This document shows, piece after piece, positions 1 to 13,217 of a stretch of 64,000 bases of DNA. Under the pieces are notes generated by a model. That model saw only the letters and a list, made by a program, of their open reading frames with translations. It did no database searches and was not told the origin of the DNA. Where the stretch lies: NCBI GenBank assembly GCA_011037195.1, contig JAAEAF010000355.1, positions 1-64,000 on the forward strand, written 5' to 3'. How positions within the stretch are numbered: position 1 is the first letter of the stretch; every line of letters begins with the position of its first letter. The stretch comes from Triatoma infestans (taxonomy: Eukaryota > Arthropoda > Insecta > Hemiptera > Reduviidae). The position numbers and the translations under genes were made by a program.

Positions 1-203
1 TACATTTTTTTTATTATTAAAAAATATATATATATTCCGTGATAGTATCTAACTTTAGGACAGTATTATCTTGTTAATCTATATACATATACATTATATT
101 TTTTTCTTACATATATGATAAAAGGAATGTTTTTTTTATGGAGATATCAAATATGACTGAATCTATATTTATCTATCTACGTTTGCTTTTTATACTAAAA
201 AAA

Positions 204-1205
204 ATCTGGTGTGAAACACTCACACAACTTTCTCTTACTCCAGTTCTCCAAATTATAATTGACAGCTTTTATAGTTTGTGTACCAAATTTAATGAGATTC
301 GTCGAAAACTGAAAAAACTGTACAGTAAAAGAGTACTTCCGGTTTACTAATTTTCTTGAAACACGGAATTTTGGCTATGAATTTATATCTAATTAATTTT
401 GTTTGGATTAATAGAATTGTATAATCAACTGTGATAGCACTTTAGAGAAAAATATTACCCCGCCCCTCCCCTAAAGTGCCCATAAATAAATTTTCCCAGT
501 GAAATGTTTCAAATAAAAGTTGTAGATCTTTGCATGTTTAGTTTATATACGAAGTTGCAAAAAAAATCGTCGGAGCTATTTTTTGAGAAAATCGCGAAAA
601 AGAGAAAAAAATCATTTAGTAAAGTGGTAAAGTAAACGCACTTCCGGTTATCCAATTTTTTTCAAACTCGGAATTTCAACAACATATTTAATTCTAATCA
701 ACATTATTTAGATGACAGAATTATCTAATAAACTGAAATAGCACTTTAGATGAAAACCTAACCCCAACCCTCCCCCAAAAGTGCCCTTAAATGCATTTTT
801 CTGGAGAAATGTTTCAAATAAAAGTTGTAGCTCTTTGTATGTGTGGTTGATATACTATGTTTAAAGAAAATCGTCGGAGCCATTTTTGAAGAAATCGCAA
901 AAAAATAAAAAATCCAATAGTAAAGTGGTACTTCCGGTTGAGGAATTTTGGACAGATAACAACGTACAGTCAGATCCCATGGTGATACCTAAACGGAATA
1001 TCAAGTTTCAACTTTCTACGGTTTTTCGTTTTTGAGCTATGCTGTTCACATATCACACACACACACACACACAGACATTTGCTAAAAACCACTTTTTTGG
1101 ACTCAGGGGACCTCAACATGGATATTTCCGGTGAAAATTCGATATCGAAAATTTGACCCGATTACAATACTTCATCATACTAGGTAGGAGTAAGAGAAAG
1201 TAAAA
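204..1205 (+). repeat. R1 dispersed repeat, near-complete copy
   Basis: This is a non-coding interspersed repeat seen many times in the window. The 5' end reads ATCTGGTGTGAAACACTCAC, a small palindrome (GTGTGA..TCACAC), followed by ACTTTCTCTTACTCC. The 3' end carries GGAGTAAGAGAAAGTAAAA, so the two ends share an inverted 15-mer that lies about 23 bases inside the 5' end. The interior repeats a module containing 'acttccggtt', 'aaataaaagttgtag' and 'gccatttttga'. A short (CA)n tract lies near 1054-1073. No long reading frame exists. The layout resembles non-autonomous Helentron/DINE-1-type elements, but that class is my inference. Confidence 0.75.
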
Positions 1206-1217
1206 AAAAAAAATAAA

Positions 1218-1893
1218 ATCTGGTTTGAAACACTCGCACAGCTTTCTCTTACTGCAGTTTGCATAGCTCTAATTGAGATCTTCAAACTTATAATTTTTAC
1301 TAAATGTTTCATTGTCTCTATCAGTGAGAGAATATAAACTTAATAAAACGAATTTTTCTTCTTTTTGTTTGAGCAAAGCATAATCTCATGCGTTCCACAA
1401 AAATGGCCCATGAATGAATTATATTGGAAAAAGTTAAAAAAAAAAAATGATTAGTCACCAATATGTATAGTTCAGTAGTTAGCAAGTTTAAACGAAACCA
1501 TGGGTGACTTCATGAAGAAATTCGCAGAAATCTGTTTATAAAGTAGCACTTGTGGCTCTGGACAGATTTTTCCTCAAACTAAGATTTTTTTTTTTGCCAT
1601 ACATTTAATTCTAATTAATCTTGCATCATAATTTAGAGAAACTCCATCTAAAATGAAAAATATTTCAAATAAAAGTTGCAGCTTTTTATTTTGTATCTAG
1701 CTAGTATATATAAGTTTACAGAAAATCTTTAAAACCCTTTTTCGAGAAAATCGCAAAAAAAAACTTATAAAAACCATTCAGTAAAGAGATACTTCCGGTA
1801 GACCGATTTTGTACAAAACCTTACCGGTCCAGTGAAAACTCGATATCGAATATTTGACATGATCGCAATACTTTCTCTTACCAGCAGTGACAA
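1218..1893 (+). repeat. R1 dispersed repeat, second copy in tandem
   Basis: The copy starts 13 bases after the previous one, in the same orientation, with a diverged 5' end (tctggtttgaaacactcgc). It ends near 'gatcgcaatactttctcttacc'. It is more degraded than its neighbour but keeps 'acttccggtagacc' and 'gaaaactcgatatcgaa'. Head-to-tail placement recurs at 17511-17561. Confidence 0.65.
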
Positions 1894-2598
1894 ACTGAAC
1901 GAATCATATGGAATATTATTATTATTGTTATTATTATTATTATTAAAGTAATTTATTACTTAAAGTAATTACAGATTCTCTGTAATTAAATAGACAAAAA
2001 AAAAGAAACTCAAAGGCAAAAGGCAAGAAGCCATCGTCTGCTTGACCATGAAGTAATGTTGATTGTTTGTAGAGCGAGAAAAATGCAAACCTAATACGAC
2101 CTGAATGGTCTACTGTGACTCACGGAGTTTATCATTTGTACGCAGAATACAGTGCAATCTTTTGTACAAAGTGCATGGGTGTGTGTGTGTGGGGGGGGTG
2201 TAAGATAAAGTTTGCCTGTGGGTTCGGTTAAACCCAAGTATTTGCACACATCAACTATCTCTGCAAGCACTTTGTGTGTGGTGTGAGTGTGCAGAGGGTG
2301 TACAGTGTTGGTTTATGATTTGGCTGGGATATCTATAGGATGCCAAGATTCTTGAGCAAGTTGCTTGTCCACTTTCCTCTACGCACCATAAGAAATAATC
2401 AATGAAGAGTAAATTGACAATGACAACAAAGTTTCTGGAACTTTTCGAAATATCTGAAAATTCCATGGCATTTGACACGAACGTTTTGGTCAAAATCAAT
2501 CAACTAGAAGTTGGCACTTTACTAAATGTGTTATTTTTTTTCAGTTTTTCACGATTTTCTCGATAACGGGTCCAACAAAGTGAAGTGAAGTTTTGCCT
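1894..2598. other. no gene recognised; simple repeats
   Basis: The stretch holds a (TTA)n tract near 1915-1945 and a GT/G-rich tract near 2178-2200. A short minus-strand open frame at 2251-2499 has no recognisable domain and I do not call it a gene. Confidence 0.5.
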
Positions 2599-2599
2599 A

Positions 2600-2805
2600 G
2601 TCTTTTAGGCAGCTCAAACTCCAACTACCAAATTAGGTGTTGTGAACGGGGGGATGGAAGCATCTACTTTACCTATTAACATTTTTTAAACGAATATAAA
2701 ATTTTTAACGAATATAAAAAATCTAAAATAGACGGGTCTCGAACTGGGGACCTCCCACATACAAGTCCATGCTCATAACCACTACACCAACAACCGCCCC
2801 AATAT
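2600..2805 (-). repeat. tRNA-derived SINE (family S1), antisense copy
   Basis: On the minus strand the head is tRNA-like: an A-box-like TTGGTGTAGTGG is followed by GGACTTGTATGTGGGAGG and a B-box-like CAGTTCGAGACCC. An AT-rich body with 'atattcgtt' follows, then a tail that matches copies at 42567-42757 and 62347-62482. No acceptor stem closes, so this is not a tRNA gene. The minus-strand order (A box, then B box, then body) fits RNA polymerase III SINEs. Confidence 0.65.
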
Positions 2806-4282
2806 ATGAAGGCTCCAATAAATTTTCTTTAAACTTAATTTTTTTTTGGATGATGTCTGATTGTTTTTTTGTTTTTGGCTTTAGACATATTTGAAGCTAG
2901 AGACTAGTGAATGTGAGGCTACTTTTGTCGATGTGCGCTTCTATATGGCAATTAATTATTTTTAACTTGAACCAAAAAAAAGATCGTCATGATTGTTAAA
3001 ATATCGGGATCAAATCGAAGGAGTCCGTCTCTTTGGAAAACGGCTTGGTGCCTAATGTTTTTTTTGAATTGGCGGTAAACCAACAGGTTTTTAACTTTTC
3101 TGTCACTAATTTGACAAGTTGGTTGAAGCTAAAAATGATTGTTCGATATATTTCGGCCAGGAGAGTTTTAACAGTTTTAAAATTAGAATTAGTGTTAGCC
3201 GCAGGACTAAAATTTTTTTTTTTGTTATTTTTTTGGTAACCTTATTGTTATTTTTTTCTATTATTATAAAATATTTGGCCCATATTTGAATTATTTTTAC
3301 CGAAGTTAGAAGGAGGTTAAGAAGAAGATGTTGATTTAAGGAGTGAATTCCGCTCCGGTTTCCATTTTTAATTTATTTTTATGATTAAATTGTGCATTCA
3401 AATGTATTGGCTTTTCTGTTCTTTGAGATTGTAAAATGGAAATCGAACACCTTGATTTGCGCTTCTTAAACGATTTTTACGGCTTCAATAGGTTTTAACA
3501 TCTAAATTTCATGCTTGTCCTCTTCCAACCAGCCAGCAAAGTACGCTGTACATTGTAATTGTCGATCATTATCAAAATCGTAAGCATAGAATGTTTCAAT
3601 AGATTGCGTATTTTTATGATGGAATTTGGTGGTTGCCTTGATATAATTGATAGTACATAATCAATTTCCTTCTGACGATGTTTATTTAACATTAATTGTA
3701 TAGAGGTCATATTGTTCTTAGCTAAACGTTCCTTTAAAGCAATAAGATTACCGCTTGTGAATATTATTATGTTTTTTTAATAATTTAATTATTTCGGCTC
3801 TCTTCTTAAAATATTATATAGTGATGGACAAAATATTAACATTCACAAAAATTAAATGTCAGGCATGCAATTAAAAAAAAAAAAATTGTTCAAATATAAA
3901 TAATTTATGAGAAAAATTTTTAAAATTAAATAAATTAAAATAAATAAAAATTTTATTATTTATAGAAGTTTCGCTTCTGCCACTCTTGGCAGCAGAATAT
4001 AGTGGTTGCAACAGTATTTGGTTGGTTAGTGACAGAAAAAAAAAGAGTGAAATATACGACTGAGGTACTTACAAAATTTATATAAGTGTCTTAATATAGA
4101 GATATTGTAAGGAATTAGCAACTCATAGAGAGAATGATTAGCAGAAAATCACTTAATGATAGAACTAATGATGCAGAACTGCTCGATCAAGTGGTTGATG
4201 ATGTAAATTGGTTGACTGGATGTTAAAAACTCATCTGGTAACTTCCTACAAAATATGAAATCCTTGTTCCCCAAACCATCTA
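2806..4282. other. no feature recognised
   Basis: AT-rich DNA with short homopolymer runs. The open frames at 3033-3239 (+) and 3495-3710 (-) are short and low in complexity, and resemble no family I know. Confidence 0.5.
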
Positions 4283-4345
4283 ACTAGCCCAGTGGTTATA
4301 GAAGAAATAGCGTGTCGGGTTCGCAGATGTAAAAATCAAGAGACT
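4283..4345 (+). repeat. possible tRNA-like fragment
   Basis: An A-box-like TAGCCCAGTGG is followed about 30 bases later by GGGTTCGCAGA, a weak B-box. No cloverleaf closes. It may be the head of a decayed SINE. This rests on two short motifs only. Confidence 0.3.
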
Positions 4346-5983
4346 TTTTACTGTTTGTTATTTGATTTTATTGGTTATTTTTCAACATAAAATGCATTAA
4401 ATTTGCATTCATTATAATGTTGGAAAGATGACGCCAGTGTGGCACAATAACTTTTAAATATTATACAATTTTAGTCTGTACAGCGCGTGAGGCCACATTG
4501 TTAGATGTTCATTTGAATATATTAATAACTATTTGAAACTAATTTCCTGATTTATTGTTGTTTTTGTTTAATAGTTAATTTAAAAGTTCTATGCACTTTT
4601 TAGAGTCATCTTTTTTTTTTACTTTTTTTATTGATAGTTATTAGTTTTTTCGTATTGGAGAAGCTAATGATCCAATGTATTTCACGTATAAAAAGTCTAA
4701 CAAAACAATTAACATTTAACTGATGGTTGATATAACTTGGAAATAGGCAATAGATGAGAATATATTCAAAAACAGTGGATAGGCGATCGAAGGAGGGCCG
4801 TAATGTAGGGAATCAGCAATGACTATCTTTGAACATGTCCTTTAATAATAGTAGTGACTAAGGATTTAAATGAAAGGATAAATTTATTCTTAATTAAATT
4901 TTCTATTGATTTTTTTTTCCATAAATTGTGTCTAGAATATGTGAAGATTAACTAGTTTAATTGTCAATTCCACCCTTAACTACCACCATCTGCTAGTTCC
5001 AGAAGCTGCTAATTGTTATAAAATTTACTGTTTGTAAGTTGAATGCCAACAAAAGCAGAATTTAAATATCTAACTAGATTACTTTATAAAACAAAAATTG
5101 GGCTATTTAACAAGTCATAAATTGTTATTAATATAATTTTTTTCAAGTGTTTTTTTCTGTTAATTAAAATTTTGAAAACTGGAGTAAAAGAAAGTTGCTA
5201 GAATTTTTGTTTGTTTGTGTGTTTGTGTGTATTTAGTTTTTTCATAAAGGGAATTCCATTTAACCACATTCAAATTTCGGATAATTATGAATTAATTAAA
5301 TTACCAACAAGAAGAATTTATTCAAAACACAGATTCTGACCTTAAGTTATGATTCAATATTTTTCCAGTATAACGTCAAATATCATTTTTAATATACATG
5401 AGTTTGCAGAAATTATTGCGCTGTAATATAATGATATATATAAATGCTATTAATATTTTCCTATGAAAACTCAATGATATATTCAATGGGAAATAATTAA
5501 TAAAAAAAAAAAATAAAAAAAAATATAATCATTATAATTGCAATAATAAAATATTTCTGACGTCAAAGGTAAAGTGAATCAAGTATTTTATTTTTATATC
5601 AAAGTACCACAATAGTAATTAAATAACACTTTATTTTCATATATATAAAACCACACCAAATATAAATAAAATAAAATAATAATTATTATACCAACTAATA
5701 AAATTTTTGGAAAATCCTTTTACGCGCAAAAAAGTTAAGTGGTTTTTAATTGTTAGTTGTTCAAATTTGTGTTCAATCACTAAAACTTATTAATATAGTA
5801 TTTAGATTTATTAATTGATTTGAACGTTAATCTTACGTAGGTATAAAGTTAATTATAGCACCACTTAAGAACAGACTTAATTAAATATAATTATGTTAAA
5901 CAGTAATGATGTAAATTAATTAATTACCTAAGCAGTAAGTCGTATTCTGAAAACTTTGGTGTTCTTTTAAATTTTTTTATAAA
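4346..5983. other. no feature recognised
   Basis: Strongly AT-rich sequence with TAATTAA-type runs and no open frame of note. It ends where the R2-type coding homology begins. Confidence 0.5.
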
Positions 5984-7861
5984 GGAGGTTTCGTTGTTGG
6001 CGTGCCGGGTTGTCACATAAACGCCCGGCTGATAGATGCCGTTCTAAAAAACGCGAAAGAGAAGAAAAAAGATGCTGTTGTCGCATTTCTGGACGTCACC
6101 GGTGCTTTTTACAACATTGGTCACGAGCATATACTCAGATCCCTGGAGGCTAAGGGTGTGTCCCCTGACTTGAGGAAGGCTATAGCAGCGCTTCTCTGTC
6201 ATAACCAGATTCAGGTTTGTGTCGGGATAAATAAAACTAATCCGATAACTGTTCTGAGAGGTGTTCCTCAAGGTGGTCCTTTGTCGCCTACACTATTTAA
6301 CATAGGCATAGACCACATGTACGATGAAATCTGCGATCAAAAATTTGCAAGTGAGTTTGGCTACTAACTATCTAATAAACAGGATAGTCTTCTTTTAACG
6401 GGCTTCGCAGATGACCAGGTCATAACTACTTCGAGTATAAAAGCAGCTGAAAGAGTGACTGACAGCGTCCAAAGAATACTGAGGGAAATTGGTCTCTCAG
6501 TAAACCCACAGAAAAGTTCGTCCATAATTCTAAGGAAGGGCACATTAGTGAAATCCGTTTTGTCATTGGAGAACGGTGATCAAATAGTTTCGATCGAAGA
6601 TGGTGCCAAAATTAAATACCTGGGATGTAGTTTCTCTGGAGATTTGGAATTCAATGACAGTGCAATCTCCAAAGTGAGCCGCAATCTAGATAAACTGGTG
6701 GCCTCCAATCTGTTAAAACCCGACCAGAAGCTTAACGTGGTCAACCAGTATGTTTTTCCGGCACTTACATATCCTCTCCAGGCGGCTCCTTTGACGAAGC
6801 TCCAACCGGTGTTTCTCGATAACATAGATATCATCATACGCAGGAGCGTGAAAGCTTTAATAGGTTTGCCGGCCAATAGTGCTTCTGCCATGCTGTATGC
6901 CCCTAGGCGCTTTCGTGGTTTAGGATTGCTCAGATGCCTGTGGGAAGCTCCTCTCCAGCACTGGTCCATCGCCCAGAGATTGGCTAAGATTACCGACGCA
7001 AATTTCCAGGAAGTTATCAATTATGAAGCTGAAGTGTCCGAATGCGCCGGAAGGTTAGGGTTGGAAGTAGCGAACATGGAAGAGAATTTCAATGTGAAGA
7101 AGCTGAGGCAGACGTTACGCGAAAAAGCCTTTGATGATTGGTCAAAATGCAGATGGCAAGGCGTAGGCGTTCTCCACTTCAAGGATAACCCGAAAACCAA
7201 TCAGTTCATCTACGACAGAACACTTCTTTCTGGATCAGAGGTGACTGGAGCCCTTAAATTAAATATGAATTATGCCCCTCTTCGTGGAGTTCCCGATGCC
7301 GGAGGAAAAGCGATCGGAGATGTCGGACCCCTCTGTCGTAAATGCGGCAGAGAGTCAGAAACCCCAGCTCACGTGTTGGGAATCTGTCCACAGAGTATGC
7401 TCCTCGTCACCCATCGACACCACAGGGTTAAAAAAAGAATTGCTGAGCTTCTCACTGAAAGAGGATACACCTGTTTCGACGAAGTTCACTGCATCGACAC
7501 GGATGGTTCAAGCAGGTTTGTCGACATCGTTGCATTTAAAGAGAAAAAAGATGCTTTGATAATCGACCCAACGATCCGATTCGAAACGAACGATACCAAC
7601 CAGGGAGTGAAAATCGACGAAGAGAAAAGGTATATATATGAGAAATGCATTCCTCACCTGCAAGAAAAATACCGGGAAATGTTCGGGGATCGTAACTATA
7701 TCGTAAAGGGTTTATGGTTCGGAAGTAGGGGAGCAATACCCCGCACTACGAGTGATTTCTTCGACCAGGTCGGAATAGACAAGATTCATCTTCTGACCAT
7801 TACCGAGCAAATTATACTCGATTCGCTTAGTATTTTACATAACCATTTATATGGTCAATAA
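5984..7861 (+). pseudogene. R2-type non-LTR retrotransposon ORF, 5'-truncated, one in-frame stop
   Basis: This is the C-terminal two thirds of a reverse transcriptase-endonuclease that integrates by target-primed reverse transcription. Homology starts inside the RT domain (FVVGVPGCHINARLID). Motif A is LDVTGAFYNIGH, where the second Asp of the usual AFD is Tyr. Motif B is GVPQGGPLSPTLFN and motif C is GFADD. A TAA at 6365-6367 lies in frame between motifs B and C, and the remaining 468 codons are open. Downstream come a CCHC knuckle (CRKCG..H..C) and a restriction-like endonuclease region with FVDIVAF and IIDPTIRFE, then GSRGAIPRTT near the C terminus. The N-terminal zinc fingers and Myb region of R2 proteins are absent. 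One stop and no frameshift suggest a fairly young copy. Confidence 0.88.
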
Positions 7862-8225
7862 CGACAGCCTGGTCAAATTTCATTTATTTTAATTTTTTTG
7901 TATTTGTTTTTTGTATTCCATTGTTTTCTGTTTTTTTTAGACTTGAGATTTACATCTTGTGTATACAGTTACGTCTTGTAGATATTATTTTTATGACTTT
8001 ATTTTTTACGAATAATGACAGACTGTGTTTTGATTATTATTTCTAATAATCTTTATTAATATATATTAAACCTTGACTCGAACAATGGTAAAGATGTTCA
8101 TAGAATTGATCAGTATGCTGTGTTTGTTGAGCAACTCAATTTAATTGAGCAGCCACACATTTCGCACAATTTTTTGTGGAATAATGTGCTTTTTCCTTAT
8201 GTGGCTTTAACCTCTTATCTCAAGA
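7862..8225 (+). other. probable 3' UTR of the R2-type element plus unassigned junction
   Basis: T-rich sequence follows the ORF stop. The 3' end of the element cannot be placed: there is no obvious poly(A) and no second copy to compare. The junction with the jockey-like fragment lies somewhere before 8226. Confidence 0.4.
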
Positions 8226-9127
8226 GGCAAGGACTTGAAAGAAGCGGAGACAAAATGCACTATAGATCTGCAAAATTTGAAGGAACAGTTAAATGCAAAT
8301 GAGCTTATTTTAAATGAAGAAAAAACTAAAAAAAAAGTATTTAGTTTAACCATGAAAGATGAGGACTTACCAGTGAAGTTACTGGGAATAACGCTGGATT
8401 CGGGTTTAACATGAGGCATCACTTGCAGAATTTGTGCGGTAAATTAGCACAAGCAGTATACATGCTCAGAAAGCTGAGAGATGAAGTATCAGTAGAGGTT
8501 TTGAAAACTGCCTATTACGGGTTGTTTTATTCTAAAATGAGCTATGGTATACTGCTATGGGGAGCAGCTTCTGATAGTAATCTAGTGTTTAAGCTACAAA
8601 AAAAAAGCAATAAGAACCATGTTTAGACAAAATAATAGAGATAGTTGTAAAGCATTGTTTAAAGAGCATTCTCTTCTAACTTTGCCATCTTTGTTTATTA
8701 TCACTAATTTATTAGCTATAAAAGATAATACTTGTGTTCAGAAATGATTTCCATGGAATATGGCATAAGAAGCAAAAACAACTTACACATTCCAGTTAAA
8801 AGACTGAAAAAATCCGATTTGTCTCCAACTATAATGTCTCGGAAAATATATAATAACTTGCCCCATGAAATTAAAGAAATTGAAGAAAAACAGTTCACAA
8901 AAGTAGTAAGAAGATTTCTGATAGAGAAAACACAAGTGGAAGGTTACAGAATAATTTTGTATAGACTAAGTATCCCTGGTTACATGTACGTTACATTAAT
9001 TATAAAGAACAAAGTTTATTTAAAGTAAACTCAGTTTCTTTGTACATCACAGCTTGAATTTGTTGACGTGCTTATTGTATTTTTGTAATACGTTAAGGCT
9101 TAATAAATAAATAAATTAATAAATAAA
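8226..9127 (+). pseudogene. jockey/CR1-like non-LTR reverse transcriptase, C-terminal fragment
   Basis: Three frames together give the thumb and C-terminal region of a jockey-group reverse transcriptase. The first part reads LNANELILNEEKTKKKVFSL then KLLGITLDSGLT. A one-base deletion near 8411 shifts to HHLQNLCGKLAQAVYMLRKL and SYGILLWG. An extra A in the run near 8600 shifts again to RTMFRQNNRDSCKALF. A last frame gives NNLHIPVKRLKK and IYNNLPHEIKE. The fragment ends in an (AATA)n-type tail near 9100-9127, normal for such 3' ends. The catalytic palm is missing, so the copy is 5'-truncated and dead. Confidence 0.82.
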
Positions 9128-10088
9128 TGCTTAAGGCTTATTTAATTCTTTTTAAGCTTAAAAGTTAACAACTTTTTTAAACTTTATATTTTATAAAACA
9201 AAAGCTTATCTAACAACTTAATAAATAGAATTTGAAAGAAAAAAAAACATGGCTACTTTTGTGTTTTATGAAAATATAGTGTCGATTTAAAAAAAATGTC
9301 CGTTACAAGTCCCAGAAACTTTTGACAAACAATTAGAAATAAAGTTAGGATGCTCGTCTCCTAGTTGTAGATGTAAAACGTACTACTGCCTACACAATCG
9401 ACCTGCGGATCTGTTCCCATTTGCAGAAAGAAGGTTCTACTGCCATGTTTATAACACGAAAGTTATGACAAAAGCGAAGGAAGGGTGCAGCCTTCCGCCC
9501 CTCTTTATTCATTTTGTTACAATATATTGACACATTTTTTTTTTTTCTAGCTTCATATTATTCCAAGGATATTCCTCCTCCTTTATCTCTAACTCATTGC
9601 ATCCTCTTCTGTCTAAAATATCGATTTATCTTTCCTCTTGGATTTTATCCACCGGTTCTTCCCATTTCCGAAAACACTGACATAAACTACAAAAATATCA
9701 CTAGTATTTTTATATTTCTGTTTGCCCGCTTCCTTTTTTTTTTCCCCCAAGCCTGTATCAATCTAGAATGGATATCAAACTATGTTTTTATTTTTTAAAT
9801 GAGAAACTGTGGAGCAATGTGTAAATTGTAAACATAATTGTTACATTATCTATTTGAGGACATGATGTAAATAATGTTTATAGGATTAATATTGTAAACT
9901 GTACTTTAGGTAATTAGAAAATACGTGCACTTTGATTAATGTTTATACTTCATTTATTTACATATTGCATGGTTTAACCGATTAACTAGCTCACAATTGA
10001 TATTGTATATAAGTTATAATAAATATTCAAGTATTAATAATACAATAAATACAATTATAATAAAATAAAATTATAAAAAATAAATTAA
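9128..10088. other. no feature recognised
   Basis: AT-rich. The plus-strand frame at 9514-9798 is T-rich with hydrophobic stretches that come from composition. I see no family resemblance. Confidence 0.45.
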
Positions 10089-10390
10089 GAATTCTGGGAT
10101 GAAACAATAGCACGAATTTCTACTCTTACCGCAGTTGTTTCAATATTATGAAGTTCGTCATATTTTTTTTTCACTTTGAACTTTTTACTTTTTAAAAGTT
10201 GTCCAAACATAAGTGTAGGGATGGTGGGAATGCAAATTATGTTAAGTTACAAACGGAGCAAGGTATTTGCATTTTTCGTGTATTTCTCTGCCGCCATTGA
10301 TTGAATAGTTCGTCATTCTTTATATTATAAGCGAAAATTTGATTGATCACAATACTTCCTCTTATTACTAGGTATAAGGAAATGAAATAA
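10089..10390 (+). repeat. R1 repeat, short degraded copy
   Basis: Both ends are visible in decayed form: 'tctgggatgaaacaatagcacg' at the left, and 'gatcacaatacttcctcttattactaggtataagg' split across the right end. The interior is mostly lost. Confidence 0.5.
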
Positions 10391-11755
10391 TTAACAAAAT
10401 TTGAAAAGAGAGGAAGTTATATATTTGGAGTGAAAATTAAAATCTTTTAAAATTAATTTTGGGGTAGATTTTAATATGGAATGGCGCTATAAAACGATCC
10501 AGATCTATTGTGAAGCTGGATTTTGTATTTGTTCAAGTAAAAATGTGTGGTGGTAAGACTAGAGTTTGTTAGAGGGGTGCTACTGCTCCAAGAAATAAAG
10601 CTGGCCCAATACCACACAACCACGTTTTTGTGTAGTATATTCGCCGGGTTATCGAAATCTTGTGTCCCCGATTTCTATAGAAATAGTTATTGCCTTTTCC
10701 TTTATAAGTTTGATTTTATGGTTTAAGAGAATAGTAATAAAACTATGAAAATAATACAATTTTAAATCAATTTAGTTAGTGCCGAAGTTAAGTTGTAATT
10801 TTACAATACGAATACGAAATGTCTTTGAAATACTTATGCAATAACTATTTTTTTTTTTGTTAAATATAAAAATTGATGTACACTCTTCAGCAACGAAAAG
10901 AGGCTTTTATTCTTCTTTTTTTTAAAAGGAAGCTTTCTGTTCGTCAGAATTACAGACACCAATAAACCATAAAAATATTAGTAAAACGTTTAACCTAAAA
11001 GATAATTATAAGATAATAAATAAGAGAGCGGAAGCATAATTTTATTCCATTAAATGGATTAAATGTAAAGAAATGGAAAACAATAAAATACAATAGAGAT
11101 AGTCATAAAAAATATAATTACATTTATAAAAGTAAGGCAATGGAATATTTGTGAATTAGATTTAGCATTCATTAATGTTTTTTATTTTTACTCCTACCCC
11201 CTTTTACCCGCATAATTATCTGTTATGTTTGTAGTAGTTACATGACTGAAACATTATTCATTCTAATTCAAGATTAGCATTAGGAAAAAACTGATTATTA
11301 TCATTGTTTTTGATAATAAATGATCTAATTTTGACACATTTAAAAATAGTCTCGAAATGTCGCATGCGTGAATGGAAAAGATGATCTTTTTCCACATACA
11401 AGAGAAGAAAAGGGTTACAAGGGAATGAAGTGGTGAATAGCGCTTCTCTCCTCTTTCTTAGTACCAGTCCTAGACATTCTGCTTAGCTTTCAATTATGGG
11501 CATTTTCACAGCCTAGAGGGTTGCTATGCAGTTCAATAGGGCTGATTGTAAGAGAGTGCTGTTTGTGATGGATGCCAGAAATATAGAAATATATTTTATT
11601 TCAAATATATAAAAGCTATGAAGAAATTCTAACATTCGCTGGCAAAAAAGGTACAGTACCCACAGGTAGAAGACTACCGTTACAACAGAGAGTTCATGAA
11701 CTTTTTTGGTCAGCATTGTCTTTTGCCCTTCTCAAAGGAGAGGATATAAACTAAC
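10391..11755. other. no feature recognised
   Basis: AT-rich sequence with no supportable gene. A minus-strand frame at 11513-11716 shows no domain. Confidence 0.45.
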
Positions 11756-12078
11756 AAGAGAAGGCATTCTTTCAAGAACAGTCTGCATTCTACTTTCAAA
11801 CAAGAACAATCTGTTTTAGACAATCAACCAGAACACTTCAGGAATCAGTGTCAGTTATAGAGTTTAGCATTTATTCTGGATAAACAACTGATTTATTAAG
11901 ATATAGTTGTAATATTGTAAAGTACTTAATTTCACTTAGAGAATATATCTATTTTAAAAACAAAGTGATCTCTTGATTATTTCTAATACTTCTCTCTTAA
12001 GCATATATACTCACAAGCCCTTTACTTCACCGCTACTACTACTACAAACACCATCGCACCAATTACATTTTATGTTTC
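11756..12078 (+). repeat. LTR-like repeat family L2, 5'-truncated copy
   Basis: The stretch matches the 3' two thirds of the repeat at 57610-58167: 'ctttcaaacaagaacaatctg', 'cagtgtcagttata', 'gtgatctcttgatta' and 'accaattacat' recur in the same order. The 5' part is missing. Confidence 0.6.
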
Positions 12079-12588
12079 TTCCACGGACTTCTGGTTGAAT
12101 TCATTATAGGAACCGTATAGGTATAAGGAGATATCTGTGTTTTGGGATTTCTACTTGATTACTTCTTTTAGAGCTATGAAATAGAAGAAGAAGCACTCTT
12201 CATTTTCTAACTGTTCAAGTTTTGAAGGAGATAATTAAGTTTTCCCCAAGTCGAAATTATCTGTATAAGAATTTAGGCTGTTTCTTTTGAAAATCTTAGA
12301 TGCATTAAGTTTGGGATTCACTTCCAAGCTAGTACCAGTTTATTGTTACGTTTGTTTGGGGAGCCAAGAGACCTTTTAAAAGAAAAGGATTAATTCCGTA
12401 ATGGAATCTCTATCGATACGAAAATGAACGTTATCATACAATTGATATCCATTAAAAGGAACCTAGGGAGAGCGGAGTGAAAAATATGCTTTTATAGAAT
12501 TACATTTCTTCCAAGATTTGTTGAAAATTTGCTGTGCGTAACATTCATCTGTTACTGCGCTTTGTTTTTCGTAACATTATAAACAAAA
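12079..12588. other. no feature recognised
   Basis: Unremarkable AT-rich DNA between an LTR-like repeat and an R1 copy. Confidence 0.45.
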
Positions 12589-13217
12589 TAACCGGATGTG
12601 AAACACTCATACTTCTTTATCTTACTGCGCATTGCAATTTTCCTAATTAATGAACTTTTAATTGGTCATATTATTATCTAACAAAATAATTGATGAAGAT
12701 TTTACTTTTTGGTTTTCAGGGCAAGGGAACTTCCTGAATGTGACTGTGTTGTACACACCCAGACAGCGCCTCTTTCAGTCCTCTACGAAACTTGTATTGG
12801 CAGTTTAGATTTTAAAACTAATATCCCACATAACCTGCCTAAAATCAAGTATTTACGAAAAATGTTTCAAATAAAAGTAAGAGATTTATAGATTGCAGTT
12901 ACCATCTCAAATTCAAAGAAATTCGTTTGAGCCGTTTTCAAGAAAATTTAAAAAAAAAACGATCAGGTAAATTTGCATTTTGATTAGCTGATTTTCCTCA
13001 AATTTGGAATTTTAGCAATGATTTTGATTGGAATTTTATTGTACCTTAATAGGAAATCGAGCTTGAATTTTATTGTACCTTGTAGATTTAACCGAGCTTG
13101 AAACACTCACGTACACATGTCTCAATATTTAACCGTTCAACATTTAATCAATATTTACGTGAAAATGCAACAGCGTAAATATGACAAGATTACAATATTT
13201 TCTCTTGCAGCAATAAA
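12589..13217 (+). repeat. R1 repeat, degraded copy or two fused pieces
   Basis: It begins with 'ccggatgtgaaacactcatac' and ends near 'gacaagattacaatattttctcttgc'. A second 5'-like motif, 'cttgaaacactcacg', occurs near 13090. The region is therefore either two partial copies or one with an internal duplication. Confidence 0.55.

Noticed and set aside
1054..1073. CRISPR-like or satellite arrays among the (CA)n, (GT)n, (TA)n and (TTA)n tracts
   Set aside because: These are simple microsatellites, many of them inside R1. No spaced repeat array exists.
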